Assembly: GCA_003499925.1 (NCBI GenBank)
Contig: DNRQ01000156.1
Location: forward strand, 1 to 32,723
Length of the DNA stretch: 32,723 bases
Source of the DNA: Geobacter sp.
GTDB lineage: Bacteria; Desulfobacterota; Desulfuromonadia; Geobacterales; Geobacteraceae
Direction of reading: 5' to 3'
Part shown: one piece after another, positions 16,988 to 23,437 of the stretch
Layout: each line of letters begins with the position of its first letter
Numbering within the stretch: position 1 is the first letter of the stretch
Notes under the pieces: generated by a model
Databases searched by the model: none
What the model saw: the letters and a program-made list of their open reading frames with translations, nothing else
What the model was told of the DNA's origin: nothing
Made by a program: the position numbers and the translations under genes

Positions 16988-17016
16988 TTGACCATGGTTA
17001 GCAAATATGCTAACTT
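16988..17016 (+). promoter_or_regulatory. Promoter/operator of the toxin-antitoxin pair
   Basis: GTTAGCA (16997-17003) and TGCTAAC (17008-17014) form a perfect palindrome with a 4-base spacer just before the toxin gene. A possible -35 TTGACC (16988) and -10 TAACTT (17011), 17 bases apart, enclose it. An HTH antitoxin bound here would shut off its own operon. Transcription would begin almost at the toxin ATG, giving a very short leader. Confidence 0.6.
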
Positions 17017-17025
17017 ATCTGCGAC

Positions 17026-17352
17026 ATGAACTACTCCATTGAATATTTTCACAAACGAGTGAAAGCCGAGATCGAGGGGTGGCCTGTAGGGATACTTGCC
17101 GACTTCGCCCGGATTGCGGAGCTGCTCTTGGAGTTCGGGCCGAACCTCCGGATGCCGCACTCGCGAGCAATGGGAGACGGCCTCTTCGAGGTGCGTCCAC
17201 GCGGGCGGGAGGGCATCGGACGAGCATTCTACTGTTTTGTCGTAGGACAGCGGATTGTAATACTTCATGCTTTTATCAAGAAAACCCAAGCCACGCCGGA
17301 GCAGGAACTGAAAATTGCCCGGAAACGATTGAAGGAGGTCCAAAATGGCTGA
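17026..17352 (+). CDS. RelE/HigB-type toxin, phage Gp49-like family
   Basis: The 108-residue protein matches the Gp49-like family of type II toxins (ribosome-dependent mRNA interferases of the RelE fold). Visible family features are the PHSRAMGDGLFEVR core (near residue 45-58), RAFYCFVVGQRIVILHAFIKKTQATP (about 67-92) and a helical basic C-terminus (ARKRLKEV). The start has no ribosome site, consistent with a leaderless or very short-leader message from the promoter just upstream. It overlaps the antitoxin by 8 bases. The toxin-first order is that of higBA. It may stabilise the integrated element by post-segregational killing. Confidence 0.85.
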   Translation: MNYSIEYFHKRVKAEIEGWPVGILADFARIAELLLEFGPNLRMPHSRAMGDGLFEVRPRGREGIGRAFYCFVVGQRIVILHAFIKKTQATPEQELKIARKRLKEVQNG

Positions 17353-17668
17353 CTTGAAATATCAACCGGTAATCCATGAGCACGATAAATTTCTTGAGGA
17401 AGCTGGAAAGCGGGAAGGTTTCCAAAAAGCGTATGAAGAGCTGGCAGAAGAATACGCACTGGCAAAGGAAATGCTCGCCGCCCGTGCGCGTGTCGGTCTC
17501 TCGCAGGAAGCTGTCGCCGAAATCATGGGGACAACCAAGAGCGCAATATCACGGCTGGAAGCAGTCGGAAAACACGCCCCTTCCCTGACCACCCTTAAAA
17601 AATATGCACATGCTGTCGGCTGCCATCTCGAAATAAAATTCGTGCCTGAGATACCTAACAAGGCCTAG
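17345..17668 (+). CDS. HigA-like antitoxin, XRE-type HTH
   Basis: The 107-residue protein starts within the toxin gene behind AAGGAGG, so it is efficiently translated. The C-terminal half is an XRE-type helix-turn-helix (LSQEAVAEIMGTTKSAISRLEA, about residues 52-73) followed by PSLTTLKKYAHAVG, the usual helices of the Cro/CI fold. The N-terminal ~45 residues are helical and charged and probably wrap the toxin. It should neutralise the upstream toxin and repress the operon at the palindrome 16997-17014. Confidence 0.87.
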   Translation: MADLKYQPVIHEHDKFLEEAGKREGFQKAYEELAEEYALAKEMLAARARVGLSQEAVAEIMGTTKSAISRLEAVGKHAPSLTTLKKYAHAVGCHLEIKFVPEIPNKA

Positions 17669-17680
17669 AAGAGCACGGTC

Positions 17681-17731
17681 TGCAACCGGACGGCCTTTCC
17701 GGGACAGCGCAGAGAGATGCAGACCGGGCCG
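17681..17731 (+). pseudogene. Remnant of an integrase 3' end
   Basis: These 51 bases align with 16764-16818 of the integrase (45 identical, one 3-base gap), starting exactly at the catalytic Tyr codon, which is TGC (Cys) in the remnant. The reading breaks down after QT. It marks a second copy of the integrase end on the other side of the toxin-antitoxin pair. Confidence 0.75.
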
Positions 17732-18028
17732 GTCCAAGAGGAAGTAACGAAGAGGCTCCGGACCTGCCTCACGGTCTTTCCGGCGCCCGCCGGGTATCTC
17801 CCATCCCTTCCATCCCTCCCACCCCCGCCGTACCGGTCTTGAACAGCGCAGCACCTGCGCTGATCACCCAGGCCCGCCTCCTGCCGCAATTCGTCAATAA
17901 TTTGATATTGTTAATGCTGGCACGCTTCGCGCAGTCCTTACCCTCGAACGGGGAACCGACCGTGAGCTCCGGGATGGTTCCTCCGCCACCAACTTCCAGG
18001 AAACCCAACGAGGTCAAAGGAGGCGAAC
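17732..18028. other. Gene-free stretch before the AlpA regulator
   Basis: No supported ORF is seen. An AT-rich patch near 17890-17920 (CAATA, then TATTG inverted around six bases) is a candidate promoter or operator for the alpA-like gene; the rest is GC-rich without clear structure. Confidence 0.4.
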
Positions 18029-18226
18029 ATGAACAGCGACATACCGAAAAACGGGCTGCTGCGGCTTTCGAAGGTTCTGCAACTGATACCGGTTGGCAAG
18101 TCGACCTGGTGGGCGGGAGTGAAAAGCGGCAGGTTTCCCAAACCGGTCAAGCTGGGGCCGCGAACGACCTGCTGGTACTGGCAGGACATCCAGCCCCTGA
18201 TTGAAAAACCGCCCCCCGGTTCCTGA
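18029..18226 (+). CDS. AlpA-family regulator / excisionase-like HTH protein
   Basis: The ATG follows AAAGGAGG. The 65-residue protein matches the AlpA/excisionase winged-HTH pattern: LLRLSKVLQLIPVGKSTWW, then SGRFPKPVKLGPRTTCWYWQDI. Proteins of this kind bind DNA near the integrase, activate its gene and direct excision in P4-like elements. Its position one module after the integrase fits. The GGGTAAC boxes before the integrase are candidate sites, but this is not shown. Confidence 0.85.
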   Translation: MNSDIPKNGLLRLSKVLQLIPVGKSTWWAGVKSGRFPKPVKLGPRTTCWYWQDIQPLIEKPPPGS

Positions 18227-18321
18227 GCCGGAACGAGCGCTTCTCATCCCCGACATGATGTCCCAGGGACGCTTGGCTTCGAGAGCAGGCGTCCACCACC
18301 TTTCGAAAGGAGGATCAGGCC

Positions 18322-19329
18322 ATGCCGCAAAAGCAGAGGACGCTGTCGCAACGGCTTTGCGTCGCAACGCAAGCTTTTCTGAAAAACCTGACGGACGATG
18401 ATGAAGAAGTCAAACTCCCCAAGTCTCCCGGCAAGATCCCCGAGACCGGAACGGAAATCCCCTGCCTGCACTATGCCGTGGCGGACCTCCAGGAGGACCG
18501 GACCGAATCCTTTACCTCCATCGTGCTCAAGCACCTGGCGGGGAAAGAACCTTTGGGGAGGGGAGAATACCTCTTCCTGGTCTACGAGATACAGCGTGCC
18601 TCCTATTCGGGGAACAGCATCTGCCGGCAGCGCTTCATCGAGCTGGTACAGCTGCACCGCGAACTGTACCGGCTCTTCCACTCCCGCTTTAACGACGATC
18701 GCTACCTGCTTGGCAACCTGAACGCCTACGCCGCACGCGTGGGGATCAACAACGACGTCTCGGCCGCCCTGGAGAAGATGCTGGCCATGGCGGAGCGGGC
18801 GCCGGAAAAGCACAGGTTCAACCCGGACCTCGTGACCCGGAACCTCGCCGCCCTGTTACGGGAGAGCGAGAAGGTCGGCGAGGTCGCCTTTTCCAGCACC
18901 CTCTCCGCATACGACGAAACGGTGGTGACCCTGGCGGCACGGGGGGTCTTCGAAGCGGGGCGGGGGTGTGCGGAGCGCTTCGAAGAGTACCTCGAGGAGC
19001 CGGTGAGCATCACGGAAAAAGGGACCCGGTACCGGCTGCAGGTGATCAGCAACAGCTCCAACTTCTGGGCCGTCCTCGAGCTGAACAATATCGTGATGCC
19101 GCTTGAGTACCGCCAGTTCTGCGCGCTCTCTGCACTGGAGGTGCCGGAGCGGACGGCCCCCTCCGGGGAGGAGGACCCCCTGATGCTGCGCCTACCCCAC
19201 GGCTACCGGCTCGTGCTGTCGCGGGAGGAGGCGAAGTCCCTCAAGGAGGCGTGCGCCAGGATACGGAAGGACCCGGGCTACCGCTCACACGACCGGATCT
19301 GGTCCGTGCTGCACGGCATGTGGGAGTAG
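18322..19329 (+). CDS. Conserved-looking element protein, function unknown
   Basis: The ATG follows GAAAGGAGG. The 335-residue soluble protein is mostly helical and charged. It has no membrane segment, no Walker or nuclease motif and no HTH that I can recognise. Recognisable only by pattern are a helical middle (QRFIELVQLHRELYRLF, about residues 112-128) and a beta-rich end from ~215 (TRYRLQVISNSSNFWAVLEL). Codon use matches the GC-rich backbone of the element, so it belongs to the element core and not to the AT-rich cargo. It is convergent with mqsA. A role in replication or transfer is possible from position but not supported by motifs. Confidence 0.75.
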   Translation: MPQKQRTLSQRLCVATQAFLKNLTDDDEEVKLPKSPGKIPETGTEIPCLHYAVADLQEDRTESFTSIVLKHLAGKEPLGRGEYLFLVYEIQRASYSGNSICRQRFIELVQLHRELYRLFHSRFNDDRYLLGNLNAYAARVGINNDVSAALEKMLAMAERAPEKHRFNPDLVTRNLAALLRESEKVGEVAFSSTLSAYDETVVTLAARGVFEAGRGCAERFEEYLEEPVSITEKGTRYRLQVISNSSNFWAVLELNNIVMPLEYRQFCALSALEVPERTAPSGEEDPLMLRLPHGYRLVLSREEAKSLKEACARIRKDPGYRSHDRIWSVLHGMWE

Positions 19330-19696
19330 CGCTTAGTTTTTTAGCGGGATCGGGGTGGGAGGAAAAAGAGAGCCGGCCCCGGGGAAGCCGGGGCGGGCGT
19401 GACCGTTTAAGGCGGCCGGCGTTCGCGCCGGCGGCCTTGGTCCACCTGGTCGGGTGGGAGATCCCGCCTCCCGGCGGGGTGCGGGGGAGCGCCCCCGCTG
19501 CCGTTCACGCCTGCCGGCGGCACCCCGCCGGCGGGCATACGACCGGTAAAGCTGCCGGCGCGCCGGGCCGGCTGCTTTGGTCCAAAGCGGGCCGTTCAGG
19601 GGGCGTTGCGGGGGAAGCCCCCGCAGAGGGGGAAGCGGAGAACGGCAGGGGTACCCTGGCGGTCGCAGCGAGGGGGAGTCCTCCCCCCTTGGGCTC
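19330..19696. other. GC-rich cluster of hairpins between convergent genes
   Basis: No gene is visible. Stems include GCCCCGG/CCGGGGC (19376-19394), a 13-bp stem with one mismatch closed by a TTCG loop (19409-19438), and two separate GCGGGGG/CCCCCGC hairpins near 19484-19501 and 19608-19624. A GGGGGAG/CTCCCCC-type pair follows near 19670. The region lies between two converging genes and may act as a bidirectional terminator, but it is much longer than that needs. Confidence 0.6.
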
Positions 19697-20110
19697 TCAG
19701 GCAGCCTTGCTGGGAGCCCTGAGCACCGAGAGCGCCTCCGGGTCGCGGTCCAACAGGACCAGGGCGTTACTGATGGCGCGGCTGGGGAGGAGGTCGCCGC
19801 TTTCGTATTTCTGGAAAGCCCGGGGACCGCCGCCGATCAAAAGCCCCGCCGCCTCCTGGGTCAGGTGCAGCCTCTTGCGGATCCGACGCATCTCCTCCGG
19901 GCTCAACAGACCCTCGTGGGCGGCCTTCAAGCGGTTCAGCATCCGGTCGGAGACCTTCAGGTCCTCCCCGGTGTGGACGCTTTCCTCCGACTGCTCGCAG
20001 TACCAGCCGGGCATGTCGAAGGTCGCCGTCTCACCCTTGTAGCTGATGGTCATGGGGCGCACGCCGCGGTACATCGGCGCCCCGCTCTCCGGGCAGACAG
20101 GGTTACTCAT
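19697..20110 (-). CDS. mqsA: MqsA-family antitoxin with a degenerate zinc site
   Basis: The 137-residue protein has the two-domain plan of MqsA: an N-terminal toxin-binding domain and a C-terminal XRE-type HTH (RLHLTQEAAGLLIGGGPRAFQKYESG). The start at 20110 has AAGGAGAAGG upstream and overlaps mqsR by 8 bases. E. coli MqsA binds zinc with two CxxC pairs. Here the first pair reads NPVC (Asn3, Cys6) and the second CEQS (Cys38, Ser41), so two of four ligands are missing. The HTH end should repress the operon at the palindrome 20431-20447. Neutralisation of MqsR is inferred from the family. Confidence 0.88.
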   Translation of the reverse strand: MSNPVCPESGAPMYRGVRPMTISYKGETATFDMPGWYCEQSEESVHTGEDLKVSDRMLNRLKAAHEGLLSPEEMRRIRKRLHLTQEAAGLLIGGGPRAFQKYESGDLLPSRAISNALVLLDRDPEALSVLRAPSKAA

Positions 20111-20420
20111 GATCCTTCTCCTTGAACGACAACAGCAGAAACTCGGTGATGACATCGGCAGTGAACTTGACGTAGAGCAGCCCCGCCGGGGAGGGCACGT
20201 GGTAGACGTCCTGCCACAGGCGCGCGTCGGCATAAGAGGTCATCGACTTGTAGAACTGGCCCCGCCGCATGGACTGGATGGTCGCGACCACCTCGGCGCG
20301 GCCGTACCCCAAAGAGGCGGCGCTGCGCAGCGCAGTACCGGTGAGAGCAAGCCGGTCCACCGTGCCGAAGGCGGCCTTGAAGGCCTCGAGATCGTAGGTC
20401 GGCTTGCGCTTCTCGGTCAT
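20103..20420 (-). CDS. mqsR: MqsR-family toxin (mRNA interferase)
   Basis: MqsR is a RelE-fold RNase that cuts mRNA mainly at GCU. The 105-residue protein keeps the three catalytic residues at the expected spacing: Lys58 (FYKSMTSY), Gln70 (LWQDVYH) and Tyr83 (LLYVKF), equal to Lys56, Gln68 and Tyr81 of E. coli. It ends with the family signature LLSFKEK. It precedes and overlaps its antitoxin, the usual order of mqsRA. It lies downstream of the mobilization genes on the same strand but has its own promoter region, so it is probably an independent stability module of the element. Confidence 0.92.
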   Translation of the reverse strand: MTEKRKPTYDLEAFKAAFGTVDRLALTGTALRSAASLGYGRAEVVATIQSMRRGQFYKSMTSYADARLWQDVYHVPSPAGLLYVKFTADVITEFLLLSFKEKDHE

Positions 20421-20430
20421 GTCTTCCTTT

Positions 20431-20460
20431 TACACCATAATGGTGTATTTTTCAAGCGGC
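20431..20460 (-). promoter_or_regulatory. mqsRA promoter with palindromic operator
   Basis: TACACCA and TGGTGTA (20431-20437, 20441-20447) form a perfect 7-bp palindrome with a 3-base spacer. On the minus strand TTGAAA and TAAAAG, 17 bases apart, are a plausible -35/-10 pair covering it. The layout (7-3-7) resembles the MqsA operator of E. coli, but the sequence differs. Confidence 0.6.
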
Positions 20461-20652
20461 TACGGACGGCTCCCCGCCGGACCGGGAAAGCCGCCGGCAG
20501 ACCGGCGCGGTTCCGCCTTTTTTGCCGGTAGCAATCGAACCAGCTGCAGGTGCCGTTGCCGGCCAGGCTAAACGGTTTCGATCCTGACAGCCCCCTCCCT
20601 GAAAGGGACCCCTTACCCCCCGCCACGGCTTAGAGGGAAGCCACAAAAACGG
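20461..20652. other. Gap between mqsR and the coupling protein gene
   Basis: No supported gene. It contains GC-rich inverted pieces (ACCGGC...GCCGGT around 20500-20530) and a small CCCTTTCAGGG hairpin near 20600 that could help end the mobilization operon. Confidence 0.35.
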
Positions 20653-22476
20653 CTAGAACTCCCCGTCCTTGAGCGGCGGCCCGCCCTTTGCCTCCGGCGC
20701 GGCCGGCGCCGGGAACTCGGCCATCGCCTGCCTGGTCTCCCCGATCCGTTCCTCCTTGGCCCGGATGTCGGAAAGCGAGAGGCCGCGGCGCAGGATGAAG
20801 CTCGGGTTGACCGCCGGTAGGAGGTTGGGCGGCCTGATCTTCACCCTGATCTTGGCCGGCTCGTGCTCCGGGATCATCAGGTATCCCTCCAGCTTCCTGA
20901 GCCCCTGGATCTCCGAGGGGAGGATCAGTTTCTCGGTCCGCACCACCTCGCTGAAGGTGGCGGTCACCCTGGAACTCCCCTGGGTCAGCGAGCGGGATTC
21001 GGTGATCTCCTTGTACTGGGTCTCCCCGAAGCGGCCGGAAAAATAGCTCGCCGTGGCCTCGTCGGCAAGCTTCATGACGAGCGAGGTGCCGCAGCTGTTC
21101 AGGATCGACTTGGCGTCTGGGAGGCCGTAGATCTGCTCGATGGAGGCGAAGTCCTGGAAGCCTAGCAAAACGGTGGCCCCCTTGCTCCCCCCCGCGGTCA
21201 GGACCCGCTTGATCGAGGGGAGCTGCTGCATGTTGCCGAACTCGTCCAGGAGGAAATAGAGGCGCCGGTCGGGGTCGTCCGGCAGCGAGAGAAACTCCCG
21301 GCACAGGAGATCTACCATGAGCGAGGTGTAGGGGCGCAGGGTGTGCTCCACGTCCGGGGTGCCGGTGATGAACAGGAAGCTCCCGCCCGGACTCTCGATC
21401 CACTTTCGCACCGAAAAGCCCCCCTCCCCCTTGGCGTATTCCAGCCAGGAGCAGAACATCATGGTGACCGCGCCGACGATGGAGGCCTGCTTCCCGCCGT
21501 ACTTCTCGATGTACTTGAGCCCCGCCGCCCCCTGTTCGGTCAGGGCGCAGAGCGCCGCGATCTCCTTCATGCCGGAGGAGACCGCCCGCCAGATCTCCTC
21601 GTTGCTTCTCTTCCCCTGCAGGTAGAGCCCGGCGATAACTCCGCGCAGCATGTCCCTCACCGCACTGTACCAGAAACGCTCCACCTCGTTACCCGGCGGG
21701 ACCAGGGAACCGAGCAGCATGGAGATGTCGGGAATGCTCCGGATGTCGTCGAAAAGGTTCCAGGCCAGGCCGCGCGCGTCGAGGGGATTGGCGAGGTAAT
21801 CGACCCCGGGACGGTAGAACTTCTCCAGGTACTCCCCCTTGAAGTTGTAGACCACCGCGGGGAGCCCCGCGTCCCGGAGCGCCGCCAGCTGCTGGGTCAT
21901 GGTGATGGTTTTGCCAACCTGGGTCTTGCCGGCGATCATGCCGTGTTCACCCTCGAACCGAAAGGGGAGGCAGACCGGACCGAAGGGGAGGAGCCCCCCC
22001 TCCCTCCTCGCCTGACGGGCCAGTTTTCGCTCGGAAATGAGGACCGGACCGCGGATGTGTTCCCGCCTGGCGACCCTGGCGTTTTTCCTGCGCACGACCC
22101 ACCAGAAGGCTCCCGGCACCAGGACGAATACCGGTGACGGATACCACTTGAGACGGTCGAGCCAGGTCAAAACCGCCGCCTCCATCTGGTAGGACTCCTT
22201 CTTGCGCAGCATCTCCGAGCCCCGGTAGCGCTCGCCCTCGATGACGAAGTGGGGCTGGAGCGGGAGGCCCCGGAAGAGCTTGGCCACCTGGAACTTCCAG
22301 GCGACCTCGCGCCAGATCGGCTCGGTGTTTTGCTGCACCAGGTAACCCAGAAGGAGCAGATAGAGCAGACCGGAAACGGCGAGCGCGGCACCCCAGATCC
22401 GGAGCATGAAGGCCAGATCCGCGGCCCAGATCCCGGCCGCCTGGAACCCTGATTTTTTCGAGGAACCGAAGCTCAT
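20653..22476 (-). CDS. TraD/TraG-like type IV coupling protein
   Basis: Coupling proteins bring the relaxosome to a type IV secretion channel and pump DNA. The 607-residue protein has two N-terminal membrane segments (about 21-46 and 113-128) and a large cytosolic ATPase domain. Walker A is GKTQVGKT (183-190), Walker B is YFLLDEFGNM with Asp411 and Glu412, and LLGFQDF follows as the sensor segment. The C-terminal ~70 residues are Pro/Ala/Glu-rich. The start overlaps the upstream stop by four bases (ATGA), so it is coupled to the RHH gene. No VirB-type channel genes are in the window, so transfer likely depends on a helper element or on genes beyond the window. Confidence 0.87.
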   Translation of the reverse strand: MSFGSSKKSGFQAAGIWAADLAFMLRIWGAALAVSGLLYLLLLGYLVQQNTEPIWREVAWKFQVAKLFRGLPLQPHFVIEGERYRGSEMLRKKESYQMEAAVLTWLDRLKWYPSPVFVLVPGAFWWVVRRKNARVARREHIRGPVLISERKLARQARREGGLLPFGPVCLPFRFEGEHGMIAGKTQVGKTITMTQQLAALRDAGLPAVVYNFKGEYLEKFYRPGVDYLANPLDARGLAWNLFDDIRSIPDISMLLGSLVPPGNEVERFWYSAVRDMLRGVIAGLYLQGKRSNEEIWRAVSSGMKEIAALCALTEQGAAGLKYIEKYGGKQASIVGAVTMMFCSWLEYAKGEGGFSVRKWIESPGGSFLFITGTPDVEHTLRPYTSLMVDLLCREFLSLPDDPDRRLYFLLDEFGNMQQLPSIKRVLTAGGSKGATVLLGFQDFASIEQIYGLPDAKSILNSCGTSLVMKLADEATASYFSGRFGETQYKEITESRSLTQGSSRVTATFSEVVRTEKLILPSEIQGLRKLEGYLMIPEHEPAKIRVKIRPPNLLPAVNPSFILRRGLSLSDIRAKEERIGETRQAMAEFPAPAAPEAKGGPPLKDGEF

Positions 22477-23009
22477 GTCGCACCACCTTCAGGCGGGAAG
22501 GCGCGGCTTCTCGCCTCCTCCTTGTAGGGCTCCCAGGCCTCCTTGTTGTTGCTGAAGGTCCCCCTGGCCAGCGTGTAGGCGGCCAAAAGGGCGACCTGCA
22601 CGAAGGAGCGCTGCATGCCGAAGGGAGCACTCCTCTCCTGGGCCTGGAGTTCCACCTGCCGCACCAGATTTTCCGAGAGCGCGTGGATCTCCTCCTCGGC
22701 ATTTTCCAGCCGCCGGGCCATCTCACCCTGCGCGTTTTTCAGCTCGCAAATCGACTCGATCCCCTGCCCCATGCCCGCCATCTGCTCGGAGCTCCGGGCC
22801 ATCCCCGCCATCGATTCCGCCAGCGAAACAAGCTGCGAACGGAGCTCCTCGACCTGCCCGGAGGTCGCCGGCTGCAGGGCCAAAACCCGCTCCAGATCGC
22901 GGAACAAAATGTCGCGCACCAGGTCCGAAACGGTCTTCCCCAGGAGGGCCGCCTTCTCCTGGAGGAGCGCCTCCTCCGGCTCGGAAACCCTCACATGGAT
23001 GCTCTTCAC
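22473..23009 (-). CDS. Ribbon-helix-helix relaxosome accessory protein (MobC/TraJ-like role)
   Basis: The GTG at 23009 is chosen because GGGAGG lies just upstream; a longer in-frame ATG at 23126 has no such site and its extra residues look non-coding. The 178-residue protein starts with a ribbon-helix-helix pattern (KSIHVRVSEPEEALLQEKAALLG split over residues 2-24, then VSDLVRDIL). A long coiled coil (about 45-115) follows, and a hydrophobic helix near 137-150 (FVQVALLAAYTLA). Lying between relaxase and coupling protein genes, it is probably an oriT-binding accessory protein. The 18-bp repeats just upstream of its start are candidate binding sites. Family membership is not certain. Confidence 0.7.
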   Translation of the reverse strand: MKSIHVRVSEPEEALLQEKAALLGKTVSDLVRDILFRDLERVLALQPATSGQVEELRSQLVSLAESMAGMARSSEQMAGMGQGIESICELKNAQGEMARRLENAEEEIHALSENLVRQVELQAQERSAPFGMQRSFVQVALLAAYTLARGTFSNNKEAWEPYKEEARSRAFPPEGGAT

Positions 23010-23437
23010 GCGCGCCTCCCTCGACTTCCGCCCGTAGCACGGCGTGCCACGGGCAGATTCCAGTAATTGAAGCCACTTACAGCAAAGACCAGGGCCGGGC
23101 CTAAGCCTGGTAGCACGCCGTGGCACGGCTGCGGCCAGTGATTATCGGCACTTGGCAGGTCAGTCATCCAGTAGGTAGCCCCGAGGGGCTGCTGGGGTGT
23201 GAACGGAAAGACGCCGAGCCAAGCGAGGCCCGCCCTCCCCTTCCCTGCACCAAGTCCCGCTCCCTCCGGCAGGGGCACCTTCCGGCCCAACCGGCAAGCG
23301 GACCTCGCGGAGAACTAGGGGGAAAACGGAGCGCCGGGCGAGGCAAAAAAGAAAAGTGAACCGGAAAAATTACCGGACACCTGCCGGGAAAAAATTCGGC
23401 GGTTCCCCGGGGGCAGCTCCCCGAAATTCGAACGCCG
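23010..23437. other. Intergenic region in the mobilization block, candidate oriT
   Basis: A 428-base gap between relaxase and RHH genes, both on the minus strand. It contains two 18-bp near-direct repeats (listed separately), a compact AGCCCC/GGGGCT hairpin at 23177-23190 and no convincing gene. MobF-type oriT sites lie close to the relaxase and accessory genes and carry such repeats, but no nic sequence can be identified by eye. Confidence 0.45.
23035..23128. repeat. Two 18-bp near-identical repeats with palindromic cores
   Basis: TAGCACGGCGTGCCACGG (23035-23052) and TAGCACGCCGTGGCACGG (23111-23128) agree at 16 of 18 positions, 76 bases apart. The first contains the palindrome GCACG-G-CGTGC and the second CACG-C-CGTG. 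They are just upstream of the RHH gene, and are candidate operators or relaxosome sites. Confidence 0.7.
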
